Shown piece by piece: positions 43,579 through 54,845 of a DNA stretch of 64,000 nucleotides. Numbering within the stretch: position 1 is the first letter of the stretch; each line of letters starts with the position of its first letter. The position numbers and the translations under genes were made by a program. Location: assembly GCA_037953745.1 (NCBI GenBank), contig JBAKBP010007609.1, positions 1 to 64,000 of the forward strand. Direction: 5' to 3'. The notes below the pieces were generated by a model, which saw only the letters and a program-made list of their open reading frames with translations, made no database searches and was not told the DNA's origin. Source of the DNA: Lithodes maja (lineage: Eukaryota; Arthropoda; Malacostraca; Decapoda; Lithodidae).

Positions 43579-46182
43579 TTAGTTTTTTGATGGTGGGGTT
43601 GATGGTGCTGGACGCTTCGCCGGCTGGCTGGTGCTGGCCGATGACTGGCCCTGACCTGGCTTATGCTGGCCGCGTCCTCTCTGACCTGAAAACCTACCCT
43701 GTTTATGCCTGTACTGACCTTGGAAGGAGTGGGAAGATTTAGGCGGAAGAAAGGGTTTAGATCCCCCTGGCTGAGCTTTAGAAGTTGGCCTGGGTTTGGG
43801 AAAGGTAAATGTAGGTTTCTTAGAAGGGGTGGAACTGTGCTTAAAAGCCTGTGCCATATTGAACACCGTTCTCCACACTTCAGGGGACATTAGAGAGGGA
43901 GTAAGCACTGGTGACATGACCACCTGATTCGCAATGCGATCAGGTAGCTTGCGAACTAAAGACATTCTGAGATCTTGTCTTGCTCGTACCGCCTCAAGCA
44001 AGGCGGTGCGTATGTCACCCAAGGATTGGATTGACGACTGGAGGAGCAGTCGCCGGGACAATTCAACCGATCTTCTGGCATCCGCATCTGCGATTGCCTG
44101 AGTAGACCTTAGTAAAGACTTAGCCACCTGTTGAGACACTATGTATTGGGAGAACAGGCGAAAAGCTTTCCCCCTGAGCCTAAATTCTCTGTCTAAGTGA
44201 GTAGGGGTAGGGGTAGTGAAAGGTTCTTTCAGCTCACAAAGATTAATTTTAGGGGCAGCTAGGAAAGAAAACAAAGCTGACGGGACTCCGCCTGCAGACC
44301 CTACAGGCATGGAGAACCACGAATGAGTATCTTGAGGGATCTGGTGGGAAGATTTCGAAGTGAATGTCGTTGCAAAGTTTTGAGCCTCTATTTCCCAGTC
44401 TATCCAAGGTCCTGGACCCAACTGCCCCACCTTCAAAACAGGATTAGCTACTTCGTCTGTGACGGTCTGTAAATCAAGTTCAGGAGTGAGAGCTGACAAA
44501 GTCTTAATATCGTTAAACCCATCCAGCTTAGACCAGTCTGAAAATAGTTTTGAAGCTAAGGCAGGGGGTAAAGCTGGCTTAGTAGCATACACAAAATAGT
44601 CCTGGTGATAATAACTAGGTATAGCCTTAATGTTTACATCTAGTACAGTTCCCAAATTATCCAAGGCCCTTAATTTCTTTGATTTGTTGCCTTGAATGAC
44701 CCACTCACTCGGTACTGGGAGCTCCACTGACAAGGTAGGCTGGGCTAACTCTGGTTTAGTGGGGGTCAACAGGACCCAAGACTCGTCTGGTCCATAAAGC
44801 AAGGGCATAGCTACCTTTCTAACAGGTGCTTTGTCGAGAGGGGGTGGATTAACATCCGTGATGACCCTGACATTGGAAGTTGTTAATGCCGCCGTAGCAG
44901 GCTTGGTAGCTACTGATGTTGACATAGTGGGAGGGTTAGGGATCTTAGATAAGACAATCGAAGTCATCAGAGGCCGTACCGTAGAACTTGTCGTGGGAGC
45001 CCCCAAATCGAATGTGGGGGCCTCCTGTTGTTGGCCAAAAAATTTAGATAAAGCCTGAGTAAGCAGCCCATTAATTTCTTGCGCAGTAACAAATTGATTT
45101 GAAGATGAACTTACAGGTGAATCATTAATATCCTGCGCGGCGTCTAACCCTGAGCCTGACTCTTGCCCTTCCATTTCCGAAATTATTGAAACTTCGTCTT
45201 TCTCTTCCTGAGAAGATCCCTCCGAAGCCGGGGTACCTTGCTGCCAAGACAAGTCAGGAATAGAGGATGGGATCGCCGCGTCCCTGTGGACATCAGCTAC
45301 TGTGTGACTCGTTTGAGTCAAACGTGGGTGGTCGGGCCCTGGGTGAGCAAAACGCCAAACCCCGAGGCCTTGGCCTACACTTTCTTGAGGATCAGACACA
45401 TTATCCCGACGTGAATCTTCTAAATCCAGGGTCAAAATATTTATGGGTAAATCCTTGTTACGGACAGGCACCTCACTTGACCCCTGAGACCTAACACAAA
45501 CCCTGTCTGGGGTAGAGGTATGAAGAGAGGTACTAGGAACTTGTGAATGTAGGGAGGACTTCTTTTTATGTGAATCCTTTTTGGAGGATTTATGGCTACG
45601 ATGTGATCGTGAACTACTCTTAGATTTCGAGGAATTATCGCCGTGACCACTGGTGGAACTTTCCGTCCTACTCTTCTTACTCGCCGGGGAAGAGGCAAGA
45701 CTAGATGATGGCTGTCTGAGAGGTGACCTGGACCGAGATCTCGCCCGAGATGATGAGGTGGATGCCGGAGGTGTAGGCTCTCGTAGACGTTTGGTTGTAG
45801 CCGCAGAAGATACCGAAGCACGCCCAGTCTCCGCCGGTGCATGACTCGTGACTCTAGAGGAACGTTTAGGGGGAGGGTGTGCAACTAATAACTTGTCCCA
45901 AAGAGGGACGTTATCACATTGAAGTGATTTATGAGCAACAATCGTAGTGTATGCTGACATCTGTTGCCTTACTTCTCGTAACGCTACTGCTGCGGTCTTA
46001 TCATCATCGCAAAGGACTTTGATTGCTAATTGGGAGCAAAAAGAACAATTACGCATAACCCAGAGACCCCTTGAACGGTCTAGACATTTAACACACCTTA
46101 TGCAAAGGGTATGCGCAAAAATAGGGATACCAGCACAAGCAGGGGTAGTGCATAAAGCAAAGACTGGGGCCACGGTAGCCAT
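43579..46182 (-). CDS. DIRS D gag-like ORF1
   Basis: The intact 867-codon frame has a Cys-rich N-terminus (CTTPAC at about 11-16, CIRCVKCLDRSRG, NCSFC), a possible zinc-binding module. A Ser/Arg/Lys-rich stretch lies at about 110-215 (KSRTESSTSGHGDNSSKSKS). A folded-looking middle follows (LLYGPDESW; KLFSDWSKLDGF; KSSHQIPQDTHSWFSMPVGS; LSRRLLLQSSIQSLGDIRTA). The basic Gly/Gln tail at about 810-850 (RFSGQRGRGQHKPGQGQ) fits RNA binding. It presumably packages the element RNA. Copies A and C have the same gene in decayed form. The RT frame starts 18 bases downstream in the -1 frame. Confidence 0.85.
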   Translation of the reverse strand: MATVAPVFALCTTPACAGIPIFAHTLCIRCVKCLDRSRGLWVMRNCSFCSQLAIKVLCDDDKTAAVALREVRQQMSAYTTIVAHKSLQCDNVPLWDKLLVAHPPPKRSSRVTSHAPAETGRASVSSAATTKRLREPTPPASTSSSRARSRSRSPLRQPSSSLASSPASKKSRTESSTSGHGDNSSKSKSSSRSHRSHKSSKKDSHKKKSSLHSQVPSTSLHTSTPDRVCVRSQGSSEVPVRNKDLPINILTLDLEDSRRDNVSDPQESVGQGLGVWRFAHPGPDHPRLTQTSHTVADVHRDAAIPSSIPDLSWQQGTPASEGSSQEEKDEVSIISEMEGQESGSGLDAAQDINDSPVSSSSNQFVTAQEINGLLTQALSKFFGQQQEAPTFDLGAPTTSSTVRPLMTSIVLSKIPNPPTMSTSVATKPATAALTTSNVRVITDVNPPPLDKAPVRKVAMPLLYGPDESWVLLTPTKPELAQPTLSVELPVPSEWVIQGNKSKKLRALDNLGTVLDVNIKAIPSYYHQDYFVYATKPALPPALASKLFSDWSKLDGFNDIKTLSALTPELDLQTVTDEVANPVLKVGQLGPGPWIDWEIEAQNFATTFTSKSSHQIPQDTHSWFSMPVGSAGGVPSALFSFLAAPKINLCELKEPFTTPTPTHLDREFRLRGKAFRLFSQYIVSQQVAKSLLRSTQAIADADARRSVELSRRLLLQSSIQSLGDIRTALLEAVRARQDLRMSLVRKLPDRIANQVVMSPVLTPSLMSPEVWRTVFNMAQAFKHSSTPSKKPTFTFPKPRPTSKAQPGGSKPFLPPKSSHSFQGQYRHKQGRFSGQRGRGQHKPGQGQSSASTSQPAKRPAPSTPPSKN

Positions 46183-47984
46183 GACAAGAGACTGGTGTGG
46201 AAACTACCGCCGGGTCTGTATTGGTCCGCCGGAGCCCAGCTCTGGAAAAAAAGAAAATTTCCAGGAATTAATGCTCATAAGGTTAATCCAACATGTTCGC
46301 ACACAAGTGTTAATAGCCCACCGGATAACGAGATGTGATGACACTACGAACACAGCTCGCTATGCGGCGGGGTTTCAGAATATCTAAACAAATCTTTTTT
46401 AAGAAAGTGAAGAATACCCTCTGATATAATATCGGTCCAGCATGGCGATTTATAGTCTTTCTGGTGGTGACTGTCTCAAGATTCAATAATGGAACAAAAA
46501 CAACCCCCCATAAAGACGCCGGCCCTTGAAATATTTTTTGCATAATAACACAGGGCAGGCTGACACAAGATCTGATTTCTAACGAATTGTCACAAAACGA
46601 TCGCCGTGAAAAATGAAGGTGGCGATACCAAAGTATCACTGAATTAAGTAGTTAAATCGAAAAATGAATTTGAAAATTCCTTATTTCCTCCAACTAGGAG
46701 CACCCGCCGGGTGTGAAAAAACGATTTTTTAACTAATTGAACCTTCAATTGCCGTAAAATAAAGGCGGCGATACAAACAGTATTGCTTAAGAATGGAATG
46801 GTTAATACACTGAATGACTTAAGATTATCCCACCCTTCCAAGGTACACCCGCCGGGTGAGATGTCAAACGTTAACCCCATAAGTTCCTGTCCCCGCATCT
46901 TTGTAAAAGATCGCCGGGTAGGAACGCCCTTAACAACAGCTAGGTTTTTCATGTGGTTTTTGTAAAACCTGGTAGAAAAACTACAAAACGTATGTTCGCA
47001 AGAACAAAGTTTTTATATATATAGATGGGCACAGTCAGTCCGCCGGGAATCAAAATGGGCCTGAAACCAGGTACCAACAGAGACGCAGTCCTGGAGAGCC
47101 ACAGACACCTCATCGCCGGGGACACAAACCTGTGTTAAAAACCACGTGTGGCCTAACACGGCTCTCGGCCGGGTTTTATCATGGTGAAACCGAGAGAAAA
47201 CCCGCCGGAAGGACACCCACCCTGAACAGACACCATCTGAACGAACACTGTACACGAAGGAAGCCACGCACGACTAACCTAAGAATACAATAAAATCCGT
47301 GGAATTAGCCAATACACAACTAAACCAGGATACAAACATAGTCCGAGGAATTAGCCAATACACAACTAAAACCTGGACACACATGGCACAGTAGGGTATA
47401 TTTATACATAATAAACAATAACACTTGTACATGTGGCAAAACTACGAGCGGCTGGCTAGGCCTAAGTAGACGGAATAGGAAAAGTTGAAATATACACAAA
47501 ACACTGGGAATATCACAACAGGAACCAACGCCAACACACCACTGTAGAAAAACTTCCGACAAAGGGAAGACTGACTCGGAACCCAGAAAAAACTTCACTA
47601 AGTGAAGAAAATAACGCAGGGAACGTCAGAAGCAAAGCTTGCCTCATCAGAAAGATAAAAGGCAGCATAAATAACGCGTAATGAAAGCCGCCTGCACCAC
47701 AAGCTAACTAACTGTGAAAAAGTTCACATGTCCACAACAGGACCACGAGGGTACGTCCGAAATAGACGCCCCAAACACACGACTCCAAATACACTGCACT
47801 GCGGGCAACCAGCCCAGGACACTCCTGCTACGCATATCCTAACCTTACTCGATACATCCCGGAGTAAACAAATGAGAAAAAACTCACTAGGGACGCAACA
47901 AATGCGGAACCAGCGGAGCGTGGGGAGACACGTCCGGGCAGGCTGAGCGCAGAGCAGAGAAGGAGGAATGACGCCTGAATCAGC
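46183..47984 (-). other. DIRS D 5' leader
   Basis: No gene is supported. At least nine GCCGG-type motifs recur (46206, 46228, 46705, 46851, 46911, 47041, 47113, 47202 and others). The TCCGTGGAATTAGCC unit occurs at about 47297 and again, as TCCGAGGAATTAGCC, at about 47342. Confidence 0.65.
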
Positions 47985-48225
47985 GTCTGGTCAGAGATCC
48001 ACACAAGTACATCCACGATATGATGGAAAGCTTATTAGATAGTTATTCTTATTTTCTTTTTGTTTTTATTTTTTACAAAGTTTTTTCGTAGTGAGAACCC
48101 AATTCATAATGACTGAAGCCATGAGTGAGGTCGCGTGCGCTCATGATGAAGGCTCCTCAGTTTTTAAATGCTCTGCGCGGTAGATTCAAACTACGGCGAA
48201 TTAGTGTTTGAAGAGGATGCCTTAT
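47985..48225 (-). repeat. DIRS D left terminal repeat, inner part
   Basis: It matches the left repeats of B and B' (GCTCTGCGCGGTAGATTC, GTTTGAAGAGGATGCC) up to GCCTTAT at 48225, where LINE F begins. The outer ~39 bp continues at 53104-53142 (AGGCATGTTCGTCAATGATG). About 5 bp (GTAAT) are missing between the parts. Confidence 0.85.
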
Positions 48226-48265
48226 CTTACAGTTTCTTACAGTAGATCCTCTGGAAAAAGGCAAA

Positions 48266-49530
48266 CTATGCCTGTGTATCCAGCTCGGTACCAGTACTTG
48301 CACTGCTGCGGTCGTTCACGGTGTTGGCGGCGGCGGTAGCAGACGCAACATTTTTACTATTCTGTATTTTTGTTTTATAATCAAACTTCAAATCTTGTCT
48401 TCCCCATGCTTTATCAAGATTACTTTCAAACTCCCTTATTGATTCGGAATCGACTACATACTGGGGCAGTGCGTTCCACTCATTTACCACTCTATCACAA
48501 AATGAGTTCTTTGCCTTCTCAAGCCTATTTCTTTCTTTGTAAATTTTCTTAGAGTGTCCTCTCGTTCTTGTTCCCTCCCGCATCAAGAAGATACCTTCAC
48601 ACACATCCTCATCGTACTTTCCTGACACTATCTTAAAAGTCTCTATCATATCCCCTCTCTTTCTCCTATATGCCAGTGTCGGAAGCCCCAGTGTCCTCAA
48701 CCTCTGCTCATAGCCTGCGTTCTTCAACGTTGGTACCAGCTTGCTAGCTCTCCTCTGCACTTTCTCCACTGCTTCTATATCCTTTACCATATATGGAGCC
48801 CACACCTGGTTTGCATATTCCAGGTGCGGCCTAACCAGCGCTGTATATAGATTCCTGAAGATTTCTTCGTCAAGTGACACAAATGTCCTCCTTATCAGCC
48901 CTACAATTCTATTGGCTTTGTTTATCTTTTCCGCTAAATGTTCTGAGAAATTTAACTTATTGTCTATCACTACTCCTATATCCTTTTCTGCACTCACTTC
49001 CTCCATCGCTTCATACATACTGTATCCTACCTTGTCTATCTTGCTGGTCCCAATCCGCATGTACTTGCATTTTTTTGGATGAAAGGAGGAAGGGCTTTCG
49101 TATCATTAACTCCCGTCCACTCACCAACTCTCTGCAATCTCTCTCTCTCCGCCGCAATGTTGCATCTCTCTCGCTATTCTATCGCTACTATAATAATCAG
49201 TGTTCCTCAGAGCTATCCCAGTGCATACCACCTCCTTTACGTAGGGCACGTGGTACCCGTCTTGCAACTCAATCCCACCCCTACTCTGTGCAACTCTCCA
49301 ACCCAAGAGTGAAACGTTACTCTCAAACTTTCTTCTACTCAACAGCTGAGCTCTGGAACTCTCTCCCAGAATCAGTCTTTCCCTCTTCCTATGACTTAAA
49401 TTGCTTCAAACTCCGTGTGTCCAGGCATTTTGGCTCGAACGTCCCTTGATTTTGGCCCTGTCACTCTTTCAACTATGGGGGAGGCACTCGCTATAGGCAG
49501 TTATGCCTTTTGCCTCCCTCAATCACATAG

Positions 49531-49565
<35 letters not shown>

Positions 49566-51920
49566 CTCAGACCATCCCTTCATGTCCTCCACATCTCCTT
49601 GAAGCAAACCCATATCTTCCTTACTCCTCACTCTTCTATACAGTTTAGTGTCATCCGCGTACAGGTATACCTCACTTCCATTAGTTATAACTTCAGGCAA
49701 GTCGTTGATAAATATAACGAACAGCAGTGGTCCCAACACAGATCCCTGAGGTACCCCACTTGTAATTTCCCTCCACCCCGAGCCTATTCCATTCACCAAT
49801 ACCCTCTGTCTCCGATCTTTCAGGAAGGCTTCTATCCATTTCACACATTTCTCCCCTATATTATAGCTTCTAACTTTCTCTATTAACCTTTTATGTGGGA
49901 CCTTATCGAAGGCCTTCATAAAATCGCAATATACCACGTCTATTACATCACCATCTTCTAGAATTTGCATCCAATCATCTACCACCTTAATTAGCTGTAG
50001 TACCGTCGACCTCCCCGGCAAGAATCCGAACTGTCTCCCACTGAAAAGTTGGTTTGACTTCATATGATCCATTATTCCTTCTCTAATTACCGTTTCCATT
50101 AGTTTACACACAACACTTGTCAAACTGACTGGTCTATAATTCCCTGGGTCATTTCTCTTTCCCTTCTTAAATATAGCTGTTATGTTCGCCTCTCTCCAGT
50201 CCATCGGGATTTGTCCTGTATTAAACGATACCTCAAATAACATTTTCAATGGCTCTACTAACATCTCCCCTCCTTCCTTTATGATTCTTGGGTGTATCCC
50301 ATCCGGTCCCGGTGACTTACTTCTGTTCATTTTTTCTATAGCCCTTCTTATTCTAGCATGGGAAAACTCTACTAGTTCCAGTGCCGGCGCCTGTTTGATG
50401 GGAATAGTAGGCACTGCATCCTCCGACTCCACTGTTAGTACCCCCCCAAAGTATTTCCCCAGCACCTCTGCTTTCTCCTTATCAGTCTCCGCTCTACTCC
50501 CATCATTCAACCCCCCCACCAGCTCTGGGATCCCTACTCTTCTTGTTAACTTTTCCTGAATGTACTTCCAGAATATTTTTGGATTATCCTTCACATTTCT
50601 AGCTATCTCTCTCTCCCTCTCCTTCACCCCCCTCCTTGTTTCCCACCTTATTTTATTGTTTATTTGTCTACGTTCCAGATCCACTTCCTTAGCCTCTATA
50701 CTAGACCCCCTGTTCTTTTTTAACAATTTTAATCTTTCCCACAATCGTTTCTTTCTTCTAATCAATATCCAAAGCTTTCTTTTCATTGGCAATTCTGGGT
50801 TAGTTCTTTTCCTCAATTTTGTTTTATCCTTATATTCCCTTACTGGTACACTTTTGGATACAGCATTCTCCAGTTTGACTCTAATTTTCCTCCACATTCC
50901 TTCAGCGTCTTCACCGTTCAAATATTCCCCCCAGTCAATGTCCAAACACCGTCTCAGCAGCTCATAATCTGCTCTATCATACATATATATTTTTCTATTG
51001 CTTCTATTATCCCTCTCCGATTTAATGTTACAACTAAAGCTTATACAGGCATGGTCACTACGACCTATAGGGCTATCCACATTAACATGTTCCACTATAT
51101 CCTCTTCATTGCTAAAAATCAAATCAAGTACACTCCCCTGCGTCCCATCTCTATATCTTGTCATCTCTACAATATGTTGCGTTAAAAAACAATCTCTCAC
51201 TTTCTCTATAAACTTATTTTCCAGGCTACCCTGTCCCGCTGGAGTAGTACAATTTGCCCAGTTGATCCTTGGCAAATTGAAATCTCCAATCAAAATTTTA
51301 TATTTGTTCTCTCTATTATCTATCTCCTCCATTACTTTCAGTAGGTTATCATCCTCTCCCCTGCTATTATTTGGGCTTCTATATATAGAGGCAATTAGAA
51401 TTGATCCTTTTACACATTTTACTTCAATACACAAATACTCACAATACTGCTGTCTCATATCCACCTCATTAACCTTGAGCTCTTTTCTTACATAAATAAA
51501 CAGTCCTCTTCCAACCTCTGCTCTAATAGCATTTCTCTCATATAACTCAAAACCCTCCAAACTATATTCCACCAGTTCCCTTTCAATTCTAACATTTTTT
51601 GGTCTTACTTCCTGTAGGGCTATGACATCAGGTTTTTCCTCTTCATCCTGCATCCTACATATCAGTTCTCTTTTCTTGTCCTGAGTAAACACATCCACAT
51701 TACTAAACATAATCCTTAATCCATCTACCATTCCTTCAGCAATTACACCATCCCACTCCTCCAGTCCGTACCCTACTCCCCTGTTAGCACTACTGGGTCT
51801 GCCTCTTTGTCTCCTGTCTCTCCCTGTGACACCTCCACCCCGTTCTCCTCCTCCGTCACAACTCTCATCACATTCTCTCCCCTCCCTGATCTCCCCCTCC
51901 TTTCTACTCTTATAAACCAC
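48266..51920 (-). pseudogene. LINE F ORF2 endonuclease-RT, interrupted
   Basis: Part one (51920-49564) has the endonuclease at about 65-295 (ALQEVRP with Glu104; GDFN 212-215; LDLIFS; SDH 288-290). RT follows: SPGPDGIHPR, NYRPVSLTSVV, QFGFLPGRS, CDFMKAFDKVPHKR, SGVPQGSVLGPLLF, and LYADDTKL near residue 753. A foreign insert with an A33 run stands in its place at 49563-49085. Part two (49084-48266) resumes with HPKKCKYMRIG, EYANQVWAP and YRRKRGDMIETFK. Comparison with copy 1 suggests about four codons are missing at the break. The enzyme is disrupted although its catalytic motifs survive. Confidence 0.85.
49085..49563 (+). mobile_element. poly(A)-tailed LINE 3' fragment inserted in LINE F
   Basis: On the plus strand it encodes a LINE C-terminus (VASLSLFYRYYNNQCSSEL; PPPLRRARGTR; WNSLPESVFPSSYDLNCFK) with a stop at 49447-49449. 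A ~80-bp 3' UTR and an A33 tail (49531-49563) follow. It is a 5'-truncated retroposition of a different LINE family from the CR1-like ones, which do not use poly(A). No target duplication was found. Confidence 0.85.
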
Positions 51921-52864
51921 TTCCTCACTTTTCCGTCCCTCACTCTCCAGTAAAAATTTCTCTTATCCTCCTCATCCAACTTTCCATTATTTTCATCAGC
52001 CTTTTCTTGTAATTCCTTAATTTTTTTCCTTTGTTCTATACTCAAATCCTTCTTTAGTCTTATGTGTTTCAGTTTATCATTTGTATTTAGCCTCCAACTA
52101 AAATTTGTCACAGTCTCCGCCACAACCCTAGTTTTAAACTGTACCCTTATAGGTCTCATCTCTCCCCTTTTATATCTACCTATCCTACTGATCTCCTCCA
52201 CCTGCCCTTCCCATCCATATTCGTCCTCACCCACACCTTTCAAGACCTCCTTCACTGTCTCCATATCCCTCACTTTTCTCACTCCATTATCATTCATATG
52301 AGTCTCTATATCTCCATACAAGATTACACCCCTATCCCTATCCATAGCCTCCCTCACGACACTCTCCTTGTTCTTCATGACCCCTACAACTGCACTCTCA
52401 AAACTTTTTTTGGTCATATTCATTTCTTCCTTTTGCTCTTTCATAATATCCTCCAAATCCTTGACTTTTTGTTTACCTACCACCGTCCATGCAGTCGACT
52501 CCTTTACTTCCGTGAAACGTCCTTCGTATTCCTTCAGCTGCTCCTTCAATGCCATATTCTCTGCTCCCAGTTCATCTACCCTTTTCAATACTATCTCTAG
52601 GCTCTCATTAACTGCCAGAAAAGGCCTGCATTCACTTCCTTCGCTAGTCCTATTCCCTTCCCCATCTATCACACCACACATTACACACAGTGCCTTAACT
52701 TTCTCACCAATATCCCCCTTCCATTTCTCCGTATCACTCATCCACTTTTCCAAATCCTTCACAACAATACTAACCTCTTCTAACTTCTTATCTGTGCTCT
52801 TAAATCCCCGAAAACGTTGTAACCTTCCTTCCGCCTCCGTCATACCCGAAATTCCCTCTGCCAT
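51773..52864 (-). CDS. LINE F ORF1, coiled-coil protein
   Basis: The 363-residue protein begins MAEGISGMTEAEGR. A charged coiled-coil-like region lies at about 85-165 (VDELGAENMALKEQLKEYEG). A C-terminal domain follows at about 175-320 (GVILYGDIETHMND; MRPIRVQFKTRV; NFYWRVRDGKVRKWF), matching the order in LINE copy 1 ORF1. The tail is Gly/Glu-rich. It is likely the RNA-binding partner of ORF2. It overlaps ORF2 by about 148 bases, with ORF2 in the -1 frame. Confidence 0.8.
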   Translation of the reverse strand: MAEGISGMTEAEGRLQRFRGFKSTDKKLEEVSIVVKDLEKWMSDTEKWKGDIGEKVKALCVMCGVIDGEGNRTSEGSECRPFLAVNESLEIVLKRVDELGAENMALKEQLKEYEGRFTEVKESTAWTVVGKQKVKDLEDIMKEQKEEMNMTKKSFESAVVGVMKNKESVVREAMDRDRGVILYGDIETHMNDNGVRKVRDMETVKEVLKGVGEDEYGWEGQVEEISRIGRYKRGEMRPIRVQFKTRVVAETVTNFSWRLNTNDKLKHIRLKKDLSIEQRKKIKELQEKADENNGKLDEEDKRNFYWRVRDGKVRKWFIRVERRGRSGRGENVMRVVTEEENGVEVSQGETGDKEADPVVLTGE

Positions 52865-53103
52865 GTTTGTTTACAAACTCAACAACTCACAACCCTACCG
52901 CTGTCCCGTCACTACACACTCTTATTACACTATATATCACCCCTCCACCAACACCAATATATCCTCCAAACCTTCACTAAATCCTTCCTCTTCTTGTTAG
53001 CCCCGTATGCACTCGATATCCTTGAATTAATTGACTATTCCCATAACATATGCCGGAGCCTCAAACTTGCGTCCGCCTTCCGCCATGGTGCGCCGCCGTG
53101 TCA

Positions 53104-53142
53104 AAGGCATGTTCGTCAATGATGGAGGGGCCACTAATAAAT
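53104..53142 (-). repeat. DIRS D extreme left end
   Basis: AGGCATGTTCGTCAATGATG to CCACTAATAAAT is the outer 39 bp of the left terminal repeat, separated from the rest by LINE F. It abuts DIRS E coding sequence at 53143. Confidence 0.85.
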
Positions 53143-54770
53143 AAAGCTTTGTCGAGAGACCAAGTAGGCATGAGCTGACGGGGAGGTGGGCGAAGTTTAA
53201 AACAAGCTCTCATAAAACCTGTTTCCTCCGCCACCGGTATGGAAAGACCTGTAAGGTCTAAAAAGGGCACTCTAATCGCAGTTAAGTGATTTTTTAATGT
53301 TACCACCGATAAATGTTTCTGCTCAAACAGATAATTCAAATAATTGAAAACTAAAGCCACTGACGGCACATTCTGTTCCGTTCTGATAATCCAGGAAGTA
53401 AAGGCTTGCCAATGTGAGTGATACTGACGTTTCGTAGACTGAGTATATTGGTTGATTAATTTATTAGTCACATCTCTACCGTATGGTGCCAGCCACTTGG
53501 CCTCCTGAATGTCCATAATGCAAAAGTCAGCGAGGTCGCTAGGTTGCCAATCGTGTCTAAGTGGAAATACCCGACCGGGAGCGATACCGGGTCCGGGCAC
53601 CACGTTTTCAATTGCTGGTACCACAACTGCGCCGGCCACAGGGGCGCGATTAGCGAGACTAAGCCTCGATAATCTCGTAGTTTGTTCACTACGTGGCACA
53701 TTAGTGACGCATCTGGCGGCAGAAACAGATAGATGGAGTTCCATCTGTTCCAGTCTGTCACTAGGGCGTCTGGCCCCCCTGCCGGCGTTTTCGCCCGGCG
53801 GGTGAGGTATAGAGGGAGTTTGTGAGTCTCCTCGGACGCAAAAAGATCCACTTGTGGATGGGAGAGCTCTGCAATGATTAGGTTGAAAATGGGTTGCTTG
53901 AGCTCCCATTCTACTGTCGTGCTCTGTCTCCGGGACAGAGCGTCTGCCCAGACGTTCGCTACGCCTGGGAGATAAGATGCGTGAAGGTAAATTTCTAGTC
54001 TGTTGGCTAGAGTAAAAATCTCTTCTGACACGTTTAGCAACCCCCTTGACCTCGTTGATCCTTGCTTCTGAATACAGTGAACCGCATTCAGATTGTCCAT
54101 TCTGAAGGCCACCGACTTGCCCCGTAATGCCGGGCCGTGAGCCTGAAGGAAATACAAGGGGACTAGTAATTCTTTGACATTGATGTGAGAGATTTCTAAG
54201 TGGGACCAAAGCCCCTGACCCTGGTGCCCCTGATTTGATTGAAATCCCCAACCTATTGTGCCTGACGCATCCGTGTCTATCCATACCGTTGGTGGAGGAG
54301 AAGTCCATGACATTATTGAGTGCAACGTTTCCCTCTTTGCCCAGACCGCTAGCAAGGTGTGGATTAATTTCGGGATGGGCCATAATTTTCCCGCTGGTAA
54401 GAGCGGGAAATATTTGTTGCCTTCCAATATTAATCGTTTTACTTTCAACCGGCCCAACTTGACAGTTAGTTGAATCCAGTTGAGAGAGCCGACCAGAGAC
54501 TCCCAGACCCTTCGCGTCGTAGTCAGACTGTGAAGAAACATGAACAGTTTCCTGCGAAACCTGTTGCGATTGTCCACACTCTGACTCAGAGTGAGAGTGG
54601 CCGTGTCCCAGACCAGCCCTATCCACTGAATTACTCGTGAGGGAACAAGGTTTGACTTTACCAGATTTACCTTGAAGCCTAGAGTTTTGACATGATTTAA
54701 AATGATATTGACATGTTTTATGCATAAATGTTGTGTCTCTGCCACCACCAGCCAGTCGTCCAGATACCAC
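53143..54770 (-). pseudogene. DIRS E recombinase frame, C-terminally cut, open across RT/RNase H
   Basis: In the -1 frame to RT/RNase H, an uninterrupted frame runs from 54770 through the RNase H region. It enters the recombinase N-terminal domain (PYGRDVTNKLINQYTQSTKR; QAFTSWIIRTEQNVPS) and is cut at LMPTWSLDKA by the end of DIRS D. The catalytic half is missing. The final ~30 codons of the frame read DIRS D terminal-repeat sequence and are not native. Confidence 0.7.
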
Positions 54771-54845
54771 AACACTCTGATCCCCTGTTTTAACAATGGC
54801 ATCAGGGCTTGCCGGACTAATTTCGTGAATAATCGAGGTGCTAGG
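53468..54845 (-). pseudogene. DIRS E RT/RNase H/MT-like frame, truncated
   Basis: The open frame of 444 codons from 54802 covers YLDDW, the linker GLVWDTATLTLSQS, RNase H (WIDTDASG; VKELL; FRMDN) and HASYLPGVANVWADALSRR. It ends with VDLFASEETHKLPLYLTRR and YLFLPPDASL. The RT N-terminus is lost to the LTR element. There are no internal stops, so it was young when cut. Confidence 0.8.

Larger units (their letters stand above)
48226..53103 (-). mobile_element. CR1-like LINE F, near full length, inserted in the DIRS D end
   Basis: It has a 5' UTR (53103-52865), ORF1, overlapping ORF2 and a 3' end with a repeated CTGTAAG word. It is a different family from LINE copy 1 but has the same plan. Insertion removed about 5 bp of the DIRS repeat with no target duplication. 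ORF2 is broken by a poly(A)-tailed LINE fragment. Confidence 0.85.
38595..53142 (-). mobile_element. DIRS-type retrotransposon copy D, both ends present
   Basis: The minus-strand order is left terminal repeat (53142-53104 continuing at 48225 to about 47985), leader, gag, RT/RNase H/MT-like, tyrosine recombinase, internal complementary region and right terminal repeat ending at 38595. Two younger LINE insertions enlarge it (40970-41987 and 48226-53103). Without them it would be about 8.6 kb. It is the best preserved DIRS here, but a 2-bp insertion and a LINE break the RT/RNase H frame. Confidence 0.85.
53143..54845 (-). mobile_element. DIRS fragment E (RT C-part to recombinase N-half)
   Basis: It is nearly identical to copy D over the shared part. 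It is cut at 53143 by the left end of D and at 54845 (GTGCTAGG) by the 5' LTR of the Gmr1-like element. It preserves the uninterrupted sequence at both defects of D. Confidence 0.85.

Noticed and set aside
50182..51495. Plus-strand frames opposite LINE F ORF2
   Set aside because: Low-complexity Leu/Ser text antisense to clear endonuclease-RT coding sequence.
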